Shown: positions 31,485-43,955 of the stretch, piece by piece | How the letters are laid out: each line of letters begins with the position of its first letter | How positions within the stretch are numbered: position 1 is the first letter of the stretch | DNA from: Branchiostoma lanceolatum | Lineage: Eukaryota > Chordata > Leptocardii > Amphioxiformes > Branchiostomatidae | Direction: 5' to 3' | Length of the DNA: 64,000 bases | NCBI RefSeq assembly: GCF_035083965.1 | Contig: NC_089727.1 | Coordinates: forward strand, 5,461,501-5,525,500 | Position numbers and translations under genes: made by a program | The notes under the pieces: model-generated | What the model was told of the DNA's origin: nothing | Databases searched by the model: none | Seen by the model: only the letters and a program-made list of their open reading frames with translations

Positions 31485-33952
31485 TCTTAGTAATCAAATC
31501 ACATGAAGGAAGTACAGGGGACATCTGTGTAATGACTGTAAAATATCAATGGACATTACAAGTCTCACTTGTTATAGAATTGCTGTAGCAAACCGAATTC
31601 TATAGATAGAAATTCTCAGCAATGCAACATTTCCTGAATGCGTCGTAGATTTCCTGAATGCGTGTACGACAAGTCTAACTTTGTCTCTGAGTGGTACTGT
31701 GCAGTATGTACTGGTACTTTGTCCGTGTAATGTGGTTTTATATTGATCCCATGGCACGACGCCAGCCTTCCACTGTACTTTGTGCGGGCACTTTTACTGT
31801 GGTGGTAAAAGGAACTCAACAACAGACGACCAGTGGTGGCATCAACACTGGGGATCTCGTATCTTTTATTGTATGTCTATGTTCTGCGTGCAGCTGATGT
31901 AGCATTTGCACAGGGACAGATTTTTGTAGCACCAATAAAAGACACATGTGCGAAGTGCCGGTCATGGTGGTAGGCATACAGGCCGTATTAGTCGATGCTG
32001 ATACCTTAGCACGGTCAGGATGTGCTGCCATTGGTCAATCATAAGTCTGTTTGAGAGTTTGGTGGAAACTGAAACTAAAGGTACATTATTTAGATATTGG
32101 TGTACTTGTGTGTGTGTGTGTTTGTTTGTGTGTGTGTGTTTGTTTGTGTGTGTGTGTGATACAAGCTACGTACATGTTCTGAGAGTAAAACCCTTGCAGT
32201 TCATCTACCTCAGCCATTCCTCTTACCTATTTACACCAGGCATGTCATTAGACAACACTCCTAACCCACCGCTTATACGTACCCAGCACTCAGACGTACG
32301 TCAATGACCTCTTGAAGCTCCGCTACCCCCGTTAGTTGTCCTCACATAAAGGGGAAGCCGTAATAAAAGTCGATCTCATACAGCCCGATCAATTTTTCAT
32401 CACTCAAGCATGCCCTCCGCATATTCTGCCCAGACGGTGTTGAAGTTCCCCTCTATCAGGTGGAGATTAAAACTCTACTTCGACATCGTAGCTGGAATTG
32501 ACCGCGGCGGTTTCTGTGATAAAGGTTAGAAATGGGGCAAAGTTGATGCGTGAGGGTACTGCTAACGTTCTCATAGTTTCACTAGACTCACAGACACGCC
32601 TGGTCCGAACAACGTGTATACAGTATATATGTTGGATTTGGCGAGAGAACGCAATCATCAACCAAGAAAACATGGTTTCCTACACACCATTTGCTTACTT
32701 TAGATAGAGCGGTTGGGATTTTTCGAAAAAGGGCGCATCTATAACGTAAAAGTGAACGCTGTCAGGGATCCTACAATTCCTAACATGCATGAAGTTTTGT
32801 TCACTTAACGAACAATAAAATAGAGACCGTAGTAGCCTGTTAGCTTGTGTAAACTTGGAATTTTGATTTCGAAATCTCATCGAGTATCATGTACTAGTAT
32901 ACTATCTGAAAAACGAATCAGTAACTCCAAGAAACAGATAAAACGAAAGTTATGTTGGAATTATCAACTTTGTGAGTTAGACATTCATTCATCTTATTTC
33001 TGCGACGTTGGTCTTAGCTTGTGATATACGATAGATTACGTTTTGTAAAGGAAGTGCCTAATCCAAAACATGTATATCCCGTTTTAGCATCGCAGATGGG
33101 ATCTTTCAAAAGTGTTCCTTAATATCCCAAAGATCCCTTTCTATAAGAAAACAAGCTCTACGAGTTTTCGGAAATGTGAACGTTTGCAGAGGTCGTACGG
33201 ACCATCCTTCTTGCCCGTCTTCAGTAAGTCCTGAATGACGTGTTGGATCCCCTCCATCCATCCCGCCGGAGCGTTGCCGGGCTGTTTTTCACGCTGCAGG
33301 ACGTTTATCATGCAGCGCTGATCCCTGCGCATCCATCATGCTGTATCGGCCTCCCGCACGCAGCCTAATGAGACGCGAGTGCGATGGACACTGATGATTC
33401 CGCGGCGCCATCAGTGTTAATTTATACATGCAGGAGGCTGACTGTGACATGTTGTTAAGCAGGCTGTACACGACGAGACGGGAAGACCGGCTTTACTCCC
33501 TTACATCAGGTCCGCCCGACGGTATTGGCACTGATAGGCCCGGATGGACTAATCTATCTACATGGTCCCGAATTGTTGTACAAGTTGCCGTGCGTTATGA
33601 TATATATATATATACAATTGTTGAGAAATAAAGTTTTAGATATGTAACATGTCCAGCTCTTAAGCAGTGTGGAAAGAATAAATGTGGAAAAAGACATGAT
33701 ATAAGAAATCAGTACTTGCTCAATCAGTCTTCTTCGAATGTTAGTCAATACGATTTCAAGTTTTAACCAAGTTCGTAGATTCTCTAGCTGCCTCTGAGAT
33801 GTCTTTGTCAACGCCTTGAAATATGTGAGATACAGCAGCTTCAACAGAACACTGTATACTGATCAGTAATAAATACTTTATCACTTCCGGTTATCATAAC
33901 ATTTCCTAGCTATCACAATGAAATATCGATGGTTTGTATTCTTTGTTTTCAG
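31485..33952. other. Intergenic stretch without a supported gene
   Basis: Contains a short doubled ATTTCCTGAATGCGT (near 31629-31662) and a TG/TTTG-rich tract (32107-32158). A minus-strand open frame at 33141-33332 (63 codons) in a GC-rich island has no recognisable domain. A short (TA)n lies near 33600. Confidence 0.4.
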
Positions 33953-34092
33953 GAAGCAACGGTAGTTCATCATCAGCTGAGCGTGCTGGTTGTTCGGATG
34001 TTCCCGACTCGCTCCCTCCGTCTCTCCCGGTCCCCCATAGCTACTGGAAGGTCCTCAACCTCACCACATGCGTCGCCGCAGAGTCGATGTAG
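33953..34092 (+). other. Candidate internal or terminal exon, identity unknown
   Basis: A pyrimidine-rich acceptor (TTCTTTGTTTTCAG) and a good donor (GTAAGT at 34093) bound 140 bases of GC-rich sequence. Two of three frames are open. One reads a Ser/Pro-rich stretch then VPHSYWKVLNLTTCVAAESM and a stop right at the donor. That end faintly recalls the start of TM1 in the TMEM272-like genes (FWRLVSLG), but the phase does not match theirs. No partner exons were found nearby. Confidence 0.3.
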
Positions 34093-34150
34093 GTAAGTTA
34101 CACACGGTCTCATATCGTATCGTAACAATATGTCACAAGGTAACCATCTT

Positions 34151-34345
34151 TTATCCTGGGTTCCATCCTAGTAAGTTGTCAGCGGCCCCCATCCTCCAGT
34201 TATGTTTTTTTTTGGGGGGGGGGCCCAGTTAACGTTATGTAAGGGCTCCCATGGAAATCAGTTACTAAGTTAATTAACTGAAGGGACCACCCTAAAGATA
34301 AATAAGTAAATAAATACAACCTAAATAGGATGGAACCCAGGCTAA
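34151..34345. mobile_element. Foldback element with 20-bp inverted ends
   Basis: Left end TTATCCTGGGTTCCATCCTA matches the inverse of TAGGATGGAACCCAGGCTAA with one mismatch. The interior holds T8 and G10 runs and TAAATAAGTAAATAAATA. No coding capacity. Confidence 0.7.
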
Positions 34346-35394
34346 CCTGTATCCATATCTGTATCTATATAGCCCGTTACACACCAGCTTCAATGTGTAT
34401 CTATCAAAGTTATCCATGTGAAGTCTCTTATAGTATCATTATTCAAAGTTAAGTTGTTTTTGTGCATCACCGACCGTGCCAAAGCGGCATCTAGTGTTGC
34501 TGACGGATCATTGCAGCATCACGTGCCAAGCGGCGCGTTTTCTCATTTTACCTTATCAGTCCTAAACTGCTTCAATCCGATAATGGTGCAAACTGCGTCA
34601 TACCATATCAAGCTATAATGCCACAGGGAATACTTCAGTGTGCCACTTTGATGCTGGCAAATCATATTAAGACCGTGACCGCGATACATATGAATGTAGG
34701 AAAGCTTCCATGCCAGTCAGACTCATGGTAATCCGCGCATCTTTGCAAACTCAACTGCGAGAAACTTTCAAAAACTTTCAGCGGCGCTTGATTTCGCCAA
34801 AGCCGGTATTTGGAACACAGCCAAACTCTGTAATCACGTTTGTGTTAACGTAACACTTTATGAAATATTCGGGAACAGGAGGCCATTAACTGTACATCTA
34901 AAACTGCCTGGAGTCGTAAAGTTGCTGCGGACTACTGACATGTAAGTAAAAGTTTTGAACTTTGTAAGCTAGTGCATCAGGCAAAGTTCCAAGAAGTAAG
35001 GCATTATCAAGGAGCATTATGTAGCGATTCACACACGGCGAGTTTATGAAGGTTTCCATACACGTAGCAACATTAATCTACTTTTTCATTAATGGTAGCA
35101 CTTAATACTTATGTCGTGCGGCTCTACAAATTGCTGTTGCAGAAAATCATGGTACGAAATACTGATTTCCTCCCACCACCAGTATCAACGCATCTTAAAT
35201 GCAGAGTTGAGTTGGATACGGATTGTTTGTGTTTTCTTGAATGTGTATATGCGTGCGTGTGTGCATGTCGAGGATATTATGGAACTGGTACTTTTATTTT
35301 ATCTATCTATTCATCTTGGAGATAGTTGGGTTGTCCCTTCAGCCTCGTGACCGATTTCTAAGGGAGCCCAACATGGAATACAAAAACCAATAAA

Positions 35395-35570
35395 TAACAA
35401 TGACAATGAAGTTTATTGCATATTCATGCCCAACAAAGGGCTAAATGCATTAGAATATAAAAAAATATTAAGAAAACTACGTTATGCTTAATCTATGATT
35501 TACACGCTTCTTCTGTTTTCTTAAAACATGTATCTTCTTATAACAATGATACGAAAGTACAGAAGGTACA
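35395..35570 (-). mobile_element. Non-LTR retrotransposon 3' end, copy 1
   Basis: Read on the minus strand it ends TATGCAATAAACTTCATTGT and a TCATTGT-type tail. Shares with 37529-37760 the order TTCATGCC, GGGCTAAATGCA, ATGCTTAATCTATGATTTAC or its variant, and TTCTTAAAACA. Coding part absent or too worn to recognise. Confidence 0.5.
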
Positions 35571-37528
35571 AAAAGGATGATTCCGTGCATTTCTACATCA
35601 ACTATGGAATTCCTTGATTTCCTGACCGAGAGACCATCTACAGTATGTCTCGTCCGTTGTTGTCGTGCGGACAGTGATGATGAATTGTCTCGGGTTTCCC
35701 CTCCAGACTGAGTGATGGCCCTTTACGGAGATCAGGGGTGTGGATGACACTGAAGTAACACCCTCGGCTCTAACCTTTGCCACGCGCGGTTTCAGCTTTC
35801 ACGAGTGGCGCCATTAAGGGTGCTTTCCTGAAATGAGGAGAATATCACATAGTTTAACCCTGCCGAAGTTTGAAGTTTTTAAGGGCAGCCGTTTCTCTCC
35901 GTGCACTCAGCGTCCAGCCCCTTGGGTGTTGACCTCTACGGGACCTTTAGCATTGGGAACTATTATAGTTTCTGGGATACCAAATATCCATAAAAATCAT
36001 CATTACTCTACCGTTAACCACCTGCGTCGCCTGATGGAAGCCGTTTGCCGCTATCTTCCGTGGATTGTAAACTATTATCTTCGCTGGAATGCCGATCAGA
36101 GCCCTGCTGTGCATCCTGAGATCCCTCATACGCGTTAATATTCGGGATGATTGTCAAAGCTTTTACGGAATGACGCAGTTGAAACAAAACAGCCGGGGGT
36201 ATTGAGTGGCAAATCTGGCGGAACAATAATTGCACATTAGCTGTGCGCTTTGTTTGTCGGCTAAGTCATTGCGTAAGATGACGAAGATCGTGTCTATTAC
36301 ACTTTATGTCCTGGAGATCGTCACGTATTCTATCAAGGTGCTAGTGTAGCAGTCATTGCATCTTTAAACGTGCTTTTGCGAGGCGTACTCTTTATCGGCT
36401 TGATGTAAATGCGAACAATGTCTTAAGTGTTTACCAAATCAACTGCAATAACGAGAAGAACAATACAGTTTTGTTTCTTTTTTTTAATCGCGCGATTCAA
36501 AATCTTTCTTGTACTATCCCCGCCATTTCTGTCATGTTTCCTTAATGTTAACTGGTTGCCAGTGTCAGGCTGGACGGTAGTTACAAATCCTACGTGTCAC
36601 CCGTCAGCAGACTTGAGTGACCGGTTGTGACAGGGTCCGACAGCCTAATGGTCGTGTCAGGCGAAGTCACGGAACTATAACCCCGGCACTTTAACCACAT
36701 ATCAGTTTTCATATAATTGTCAACATCACTTATTGTGGTCACTGTGCAATTCATTTTACATGAAGACTGACTGAGCTATGGTAGCGTGTTTGAAAGTTCT
36801 CTCTTTGACTACCTGCGTGAAAGTTTGCTGTACATTGCAACTGAATTAAACTCTCTTTCTTGGTTACATCAGTGTCGTTTGTGTTTTCCATCGTTTTTGA
36901 CTAGTTGTGCATCTACAGCGGCCCTGCTGTTGCACTCATTCTTTCTTCAATTAGCCTCTTATTGTTTTCCATGGACCTGTGTATGAAGCAACTTATCATA
37001 ACCTGTGATCTTTCACAGCAGAAGGAAACAGGGCATCCCGAATGTAACTGTGTAGTGATGTATGAATGGATGTAATCGGTTCTTCCCATCCGTAACCCAG
37101 GAAACACAAACTCCCTTTCATTGCGGCATCATCTACCAACAAAGTTCCAGCGATTGCCCAGCCCATCGCAACAACGTTTTATCATTGCAGGCAATGCCTT
37201 CGGGCAAACTTCCTTGCTTCAAGGTGCCCTTGAATTGCTTGATGTTCCGCTGTGAAAACCCGCCACTTGAATACGTCCCTGGTAATCACCCCCACGATGA
37301 TGATAGAGGCTTGTTAAGAAGCCGACATCCTTCCGGAGGCAGCAACATTCGATTGAACTGCTTGAAGAGGTCTAAAGGAAATGGGTGGATCAGGCTAAAG
37401 TCCGTCTCATCACCAGAGTAGGTCTATTTTCCCACAGTGCGTACGGAATACCAAGTAGTAGGATAGGAAGACCCCAGAGCGAAGAGGAATGACAGGAATA
37501 TACAGGCTGATGTATATGGACATAAATG

Positions 37529-37930
37529 ATGACAATGACAATGACAATAATCTTTATTTGCACGTTCATGCCTACATGGGCTAAATGCAGTACAGTAGTT
37601 TCAATATCACATGTATTGTATTCAGTGTAGAGAATCGTTTCATGAAGCGTTCTTAAACAGTCAGATAAACAAATCTATGCTATGTTATATCTATCGATTA
37701 CACAATAATCAAACATATTATGCTATGCTATCATTGAATCTATTGTTTACATGTCTCTTCCCTCTTCTTAAAACAAGTGTGTACGAATTCACAGAGTTTG
37801 TGTGGACAAAAATGATACAGTTAGGTGTTTTAGTGTTTGAACAAATTTCACAACAATGTACACAGAAAATGGAATGTTCATGTCCCACAAAAGCACATGT
37901 CACGCATTTAGAAGGAAGAAGTTATTCTTC
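37529..37930 (-). mobile_element. Non-LTR retrotransposon 3' end, copy 2
   Basis: On the minus strand: AAATAAAGATTATTGTCATT followed by repeated TGTCAT, a typical simple-repeat tail. Related to 35395-35570. A 61-codon minus-strand frame (37718-37903) may be a remnant of its reading frame, but no motif confirms it. Confidence 0.5.
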
Positions 37931-40900
37931 TTAGTCTTTCACGCCTGTTCATTTTACGACTAGAACCATGATAGTGCTATTCCATGTGAAAATGAGACTA
38001 AGGTAGTATCTGACTACGCGATTCACCTCAGGATCAATTTGAAAGAGGTGCCATTTGGAATAAGACATAGCTGTATTAAAATGGACTTTCACTTAACCTC
38101 TACCTACGTATACGGTAATTTCGCTGCTGAGAAGAAAAGTATAAGTGGGTGGAACATATGAGTGGTTTACCAACATGACATCAATAGCTACTAGATAGTA
38201 TGAAGTAAAGTAGTAGAGTAAAAACCGCGTCTCACTTTACCAGGATAGACACATTTTCTACTCAAAGACAAATTGTTGCACGGTCGTTACTCAGTTTTGC
38301 CATCCGTATCGAACTTGATATTAAGTCTATGTTCAAAGGGCTCAATTCAGGACACTCCTATATGCGTGGGGGAAAGTGCAACTCATTCAGAATGTATGAG
38401 GAAAATTGTGTATTGGAAACTACCAGAAGCAGCACTTCATCATCGTTCCAAATAAGATAGACGGAAGATTGCATCCTCCACACACTTTGCATTCGTCTGA
38501 AGAAGTGGTAAGTTCAAGGTGGAGATTTATGAATAGCGTATCGTGACCTTCAAAGTAATGCTCTTAACCTTACTGTCACCTGACCCATTCGCCAAAAAGT
38601 TGCCCTTTCCATCTGGCCGACTCATTGTGCAGAGTTGCAGCAAGCATTAACCTTATTGCGGAGAAGTCTGATATCCATTTGGTGTTTTATGATCCGTTAA
38701 CAGTCGTCTCTTGGCCCGGGTCTGGCCTCTCGGTCCACAACTATAAGCCAATAAATGCCACTTCAAATGGGAGATTCCTCTGATATGCCGACGAAGGTCA
38801 TAAGATGACGTCAGGACTGTACACGAAATGGAGAAGCTGGAAAATTGGGTTCATCCTCCGTCTTAGCGTGTTCGGCCTATGTCTCCCAGGGTCGTCTGTT
38901 ATGCATGACGTCTTAGGCAAGCGTGAAATTAAAAGTGTTAGTCAAGAGTCATCATTGAATCAGACCGCATGGGGAAATGAATGGAGAACGCTATATGCTA
39001 CTTCCAGCTTTGTTCTTTTAAAAGTCACAATGAGTCTATCATTGCACACGAACGAACAGAACTATGATTGTTTGGAGATAAAGTTCAACCCGTTGAAAGG
39101 GAGTCTCACGATAGTTATCAGTCTATGATCTGATACTCGGTTAACGACAATAACGAGTACGCTTCACATTGTCTTATCACATTGCTACTTCCTACTAAAG
39201 AGAGGTAAGTGCGCACATGGTCGAAGGTTATCAGCGTGGTTGTATGGTCGATTAAGCATGGCGACCTACTTTCTTATCCTGCCACGTATTCTACTCTTCT
39301 TAGTCCTATATGTTCGCATAATGCAAATGTGAGCACGTAATGTGTCTTACCCAGATCTTCTAAGCACAGGTGGCACCTCATCTGGTGGTTAATGATAATG
39401 ACTAAGTAGGCATTCCTTCTACCTGGGCAGGCATGCGTCGGAGTAGCGGAATAGCCAAGGAGTTAGGAAACAGGACTGCACCGTGATAGTCTTAAAGTTT
39501 TTCGTGAGTGAGGGTCAAAGAGGGTGATAGAGTCATTGCGTATTCCCGGGATCATCAAGTTCAGTCTACAAGTTTGCATCTTATTTTCTGTGACCATTCT
39601 CCGTAGTAAAGGAGCACAAGAAAACATGAGCGCTGAGTACGTCTTACCATTGCTAAATTTGAGTTCGTAGCAGGTGCATTTGGAAAGTCGGTATGCCTGG
39701 AGACAGGATCAACATTGTTGTTATGCTAATGCTCAGTCTAGTAGCAGGAAAGTCCACTAAGATATGATGGGCCCTTTTTGTATTTGCCCGTCGGCCACAA
39801 TGCTTTCCTGCAATCTAACAAAGTGAAAAATATCCTCTAAATGTAAGAGGGTTTACTGGGCGTTGTTATAATCACGAGATAGATGTATCGTTTTCAGTCT
39901 TGAAGATGAAAGCTAAGAGCCATTATGTAGTAATCATTGGTGATTGATTGTGTTGGAAAGATCTAATGAGATTGTCTCCATCGTTTATTATCATATTCGG
40001 TACACCCTTTACTGAACTTTAATCAAGTAATCCAGCAAGTGATCAATCCTATGAATGCTTTTATGGTATTTCATAATGTGATTACAGTTTTTATTAGCAA
40101 GTAACATTATAACCATCAATCGAAATAGTTTGGTAACCAAGTGTATTGTAACAGAATCTCCAAATACATGGATTAGAAGCATGTATATGAGAAAAGATAA
40201 TCGTTATTGGTTGACTTGTTTTGAAATGATTCTCCAGAGATGATTGATTGATCACACGACAATTATCAGAGCTTCATCATATAAAAGAGCACTTGTTTCT
40301 ACATTTCATCTGGGATTACTTGGCTGATGCAATCACGCGAGGTTGGGAGTTAAGACAAATGTATCTCAACGGGTGGTAAGTCTGCTTTTAGTGATCTCAA
40401 TTACACGTTTCGCTGCAAACGCCTGATATTGTCGAGTCGTTTGTCATCCAGGAAAGTGACGAACATGTTTGTGTTTATCTCGTTTTATGCACCTGATGGT
40501 TTGCTGTGATAATGTTATGACGATGCGTTGGAAGAAAGAGAAAGACTTCAGAACACTGAGAACACCGTGTTCAATTGCACAGCACATCGCATGCCAGGAA
40601 CCCAAAGAGGTAAATTCTCTCTTTGACGTATTTAATCAGCAGATTTATGACCCTACGATCTTACAGGCGTGTGTTTGACTATCGTTGACGTAGACCGAGA
40701 AAGATTAAGTAAGACTTGATCCATCAATATTCTTAATAGTAACCTAATAAAGAAGCTCTAATTCGGTTTATTTGGTTACAGGTTTATAGCTTCGTAACTA
40801 TTCCGTTCTTATGTGTCATGATAGATCCAATACCTTACTCATAAACAAGTGCTCGACTATTTGAAATCTTTGTTAGCTGCAAAGCTTTGGTTGGGAGGCT

Positions 40901-41433
40901 GTTATCAACATACTAGGCCATACATCACGCTAAGATAAGAGAAAACCCGCAGTTTGATGGATGCTTAATGCAGGCGGTATCAGCAGCAGATCCCGCGGGA
41001 AAGGCTCATGGATAGAAATCACGATGAGGTGATCATTTTCCCATTGTCCATAAAACCTGTTCTTACATCTGAAGGACAAAGATACATGTTATAAAAGCCT
41101 GTGTTTGACTACATTATGGCGAGTATGTAGGGTGCAGATGTCACAACCATTCGAGCCACAAGTCTATCCGATGTGGAGCAGATCACTTCAAACTTTACAG
41201 TTGGACCTGTTCAACACACCAGAAGAGCAGCAGCAGCACAGAGGGAGGAATTCAAGCAGGAGAATGATCGTCACCACCCTTTTTCCAGCACTCAGCAATC
41301 TCAGAAGAGCCTCAAGTAAAAGGCATAGCTTCCTATACCCTATCGAACCAGTGTCAATGGCAGGGCCCAGGAACAAGGGATAGCCATTTAGTCTCACCAT
41401 CTTCAGATGTACTCGGTGGTAGAATGGCACTGA

Positions 41434-41613
41434 CCAGTGGTTGTAGTTCAGATGTTTCTGACTTCTGCACCATACCTTGTAGTTGATGTTTGCAATTCCT
41501 CCAGGGTATTGTTCCTGGTTCCCACTTTCATGTTGGTCTTCATGATGTGATCTGTATATGACAAGGTCATTTAAGGTGGCACCTAGGTATACTGGCCTAT
41601 TGGCGTTTGTCAA
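41434..41613 (-). mobile_element. Possible decayed reverse-transcriptase fragment
   Basis: The minus strand reads YLGATLNDLVIYR then SHHEDQHES and, further on, KVWCRSQKHLNYNHW. YLGATL and a following IWRS/VWCRS segment recall the part of LINE reverse transcriptases just after the catalytic core. Weak, and the surrounding frame has lost the rest. Opposite it, 41134-41319 on the + strand is an open 61-codon frame of unknown origin. Confidence 0.3.
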
Positions 41614-43432
41614 ATACTTTACATGACAGCGTACTTTCAGTTATTGGTCTTTATATCTGTTCTTTAGATGGAAGATACTGGCTGGGAGTTTCTCAGAGTG
41701 GCGCGTGGGTGGTTTGCAGTGTCATGTTTGCGAGGAGATCAATAAGTGTGTTTTCACCTCTACGAAGGTCCTTCATTGTGTGCGAATGTTGAAGTCCTCA
41801 CACAAATGCCCCTCGCTGCCCCTTAGTACTAACACTACATGACCTCCAGGTATCCTTGACATAACCCGAACATGACCTCATGAGCCGCACCAAGCCGCAC
41901 CGAGCCGCGAGCAATGGCAGAGCTACTTTCTTGTTACTTCTTACCAGGACACTATACTACTGCCCTCGTAGTTACAGAGTGCCCTGTGTGTTGTTCATTG
42001 ACATTTTATCATTGTTGATTCCGGCCATATTCCTTTAGCTCAAAGGACCGTGCTGATTCACATTTGTGAAAATTCATTGAACTGGCAATGATTGAAAAGC
42101 TTGATGGTTGATTGTGTTTCTCGGGTCTGCTAGACTGGTTAATTTGGTATCCTATGCCCCAGGAGGCGTACTTCGGAAAACAAGGAAATGCGGAGGACAA
42201 GCTCACTCAGCAGCAGTTATTTTGTCACAAGAACTCAATTTCACAACTTGAGTAAAACAAAAATAGACGTAACTAATACCACAAAGTATGTACATTAGTT
42301 GTATCTCTTTTGATTGGGAGGTTTGTGTGATCTAAACAAGGTTGGCGAGAACCTATATATAGGGTGTCCGCAGCAAGCTTGTGAAGACCGTCAGGGTAAA
42401 TTTCATCGCGGTTGCTTTGTGCTGGGATTGAATCCTCAATCACGACTCAGGAGAATTACCTAAATGCCATACCACATATAACGGAAACTATTTCAGGAAG
42501 GAATCTTATCATAGTGCCTGTTGTTACTCCTGAGTTGGTAGATTACTGTGGGCGTCTGTCCCCAAAGCCAATTCAGACCTGAAATAGAATGGGGCCATTT
42601 CCTGTCTGTGGACATAGGAAGTCAAGATTATACTGTTCACCAGGAAACAAAGTCCTTGTGGAATTACAATTACAATATTTCAATATTGTGCAAATAGGAA
42701 AACATAATTTCAAACAAGATGATGACTCATTATTTCCGGATCCCTCTCTCTTTGCTAAAGGTGCAGTGTTAGAGCTATAAAATTACTTATGACTGCAGTG
42801 CATAGTTCGTGTTAAGCCTGAAACTATGATATGCTTACATATTGTTGATGTGTCTGTGTTAAACAGCCAGCCTCATTGTCCAAATTTCCCCCAACCTGGA
42901 TTTCATATGTCCGTTTATGAAAATGGATATCATAAATGTTTGATAAAGTCGTCACATCTAAGGCATACGCTTTGCAGGTTTTTCCGATAAAAGTCACTGC
43001 GCAGGAAACTAGTTTCTTGTACGAGGATAGGAAGAGTATGACTGCAGTTCGCCACACTAGGTTGGTTTTACCGCCTCGGATTCTAGCCATCAAACGAATG
43101 GCAATTGAAAGGTGGTAATGGGGCCGTGATAGTTGGGCACGAATTGAAGCCGACCACTGAAGGAGGAAGTTGTCTACCTCCAATCTCCCGGCACATTCAT
43201 GCGGAAAATAAAATAGATGGAATGTTTCTCTTTGGGAGTCCCATGAAGGCATTCGGACATTGACTTTTATGTCCCTAGCTAGGTTCGAACTAACTGGTAG
43301 TTTGCATTGCGTATATGTCTAAATTGGAAAGACACACCTGATGCATTACCATTCTGTGTAACACGCCCCTAGAGGTTTTCAGTGCAGATGAGGTGAGGCA
43401 TTGTGCGTGTGTATGGATACTGAGAGAGACAC

Positions 43433-43527
43433 ACAAAGTATTCAATAATTGATATGTAGAAACACACACGCATATTTATGTATATATTGCATGTGTGTTT
43501 CTACTTATCAATTTTTGAATACTTTGT
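43433..43527. repeat. Long imperfect hairpin (40-bp arms)
   Basis: The left arm starts ACAAAGTATTCAATAATTGA and the right arm ends TCAATTTTTGAATACTTTGT. About 37 of 40 positions pair, with a spacer of about 15 bases. Suggests a small foldback element; a small-RNA precursor is possible but unsupported. Confidence 0.6.
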
Positions 43528-43609
43528 ATTCTTTGTCTTCACACTTGTGCATAAACAACGTCCTTCATTTTGCACACATTCTCCAATATTTCCTCAGGAT
43601 CCAAAGACT

Positions 43610-43955
43610 GTAAGCGGTTTAAGAAACAAGACGAATTCTTGTGAAACCTGGCTTCTTGTCAACACACAAATGGAAGGTACTGAAGAATGTTGCAGTGGTG
43701 CTGCTTCAGGCCGCATTGCAGGTCTTATGTCTGATCAAGCTGCCTGGTCACGTGCTGAGAGACAAATGGAGTCATTAGGGATACTATCAGCCTATTCCAA
43801 CCCCATTAGTTTTTGTTGCTGGGCCGTAACAAACCTGATCTTCTACATCTGAGCGAACACAGCCTTCATATCTCTGTCCCCTATAAGTAATGTCTTATCT
43901 CTGTGCAGCAGTATATCATCTGCAAATACACCATAATCTACTGTTTGTGACAAGG
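43610..43955 (-). mobile_element. Decayed reverse transcriptase with FADD box
   Basis: The minus strand from about 43955 reads SPLSQTVDYGVFADDILLHR, the catalytic (F/Y)xDD motif of reverse transcriptases with hydrophobic flanks. The frame then meets stops (near 43850 and onward) but keeps open stretches to about 43610. A non-LTR element fits best; the family is not assignable. Confidence 0.55.

Noticed and set aside
42824-43252. 142-codon minus-strand frame in the gene-poor region
   Set aside because: No recognisable motif, no splice or promoter context, and ordinary base composition; treated as chance.
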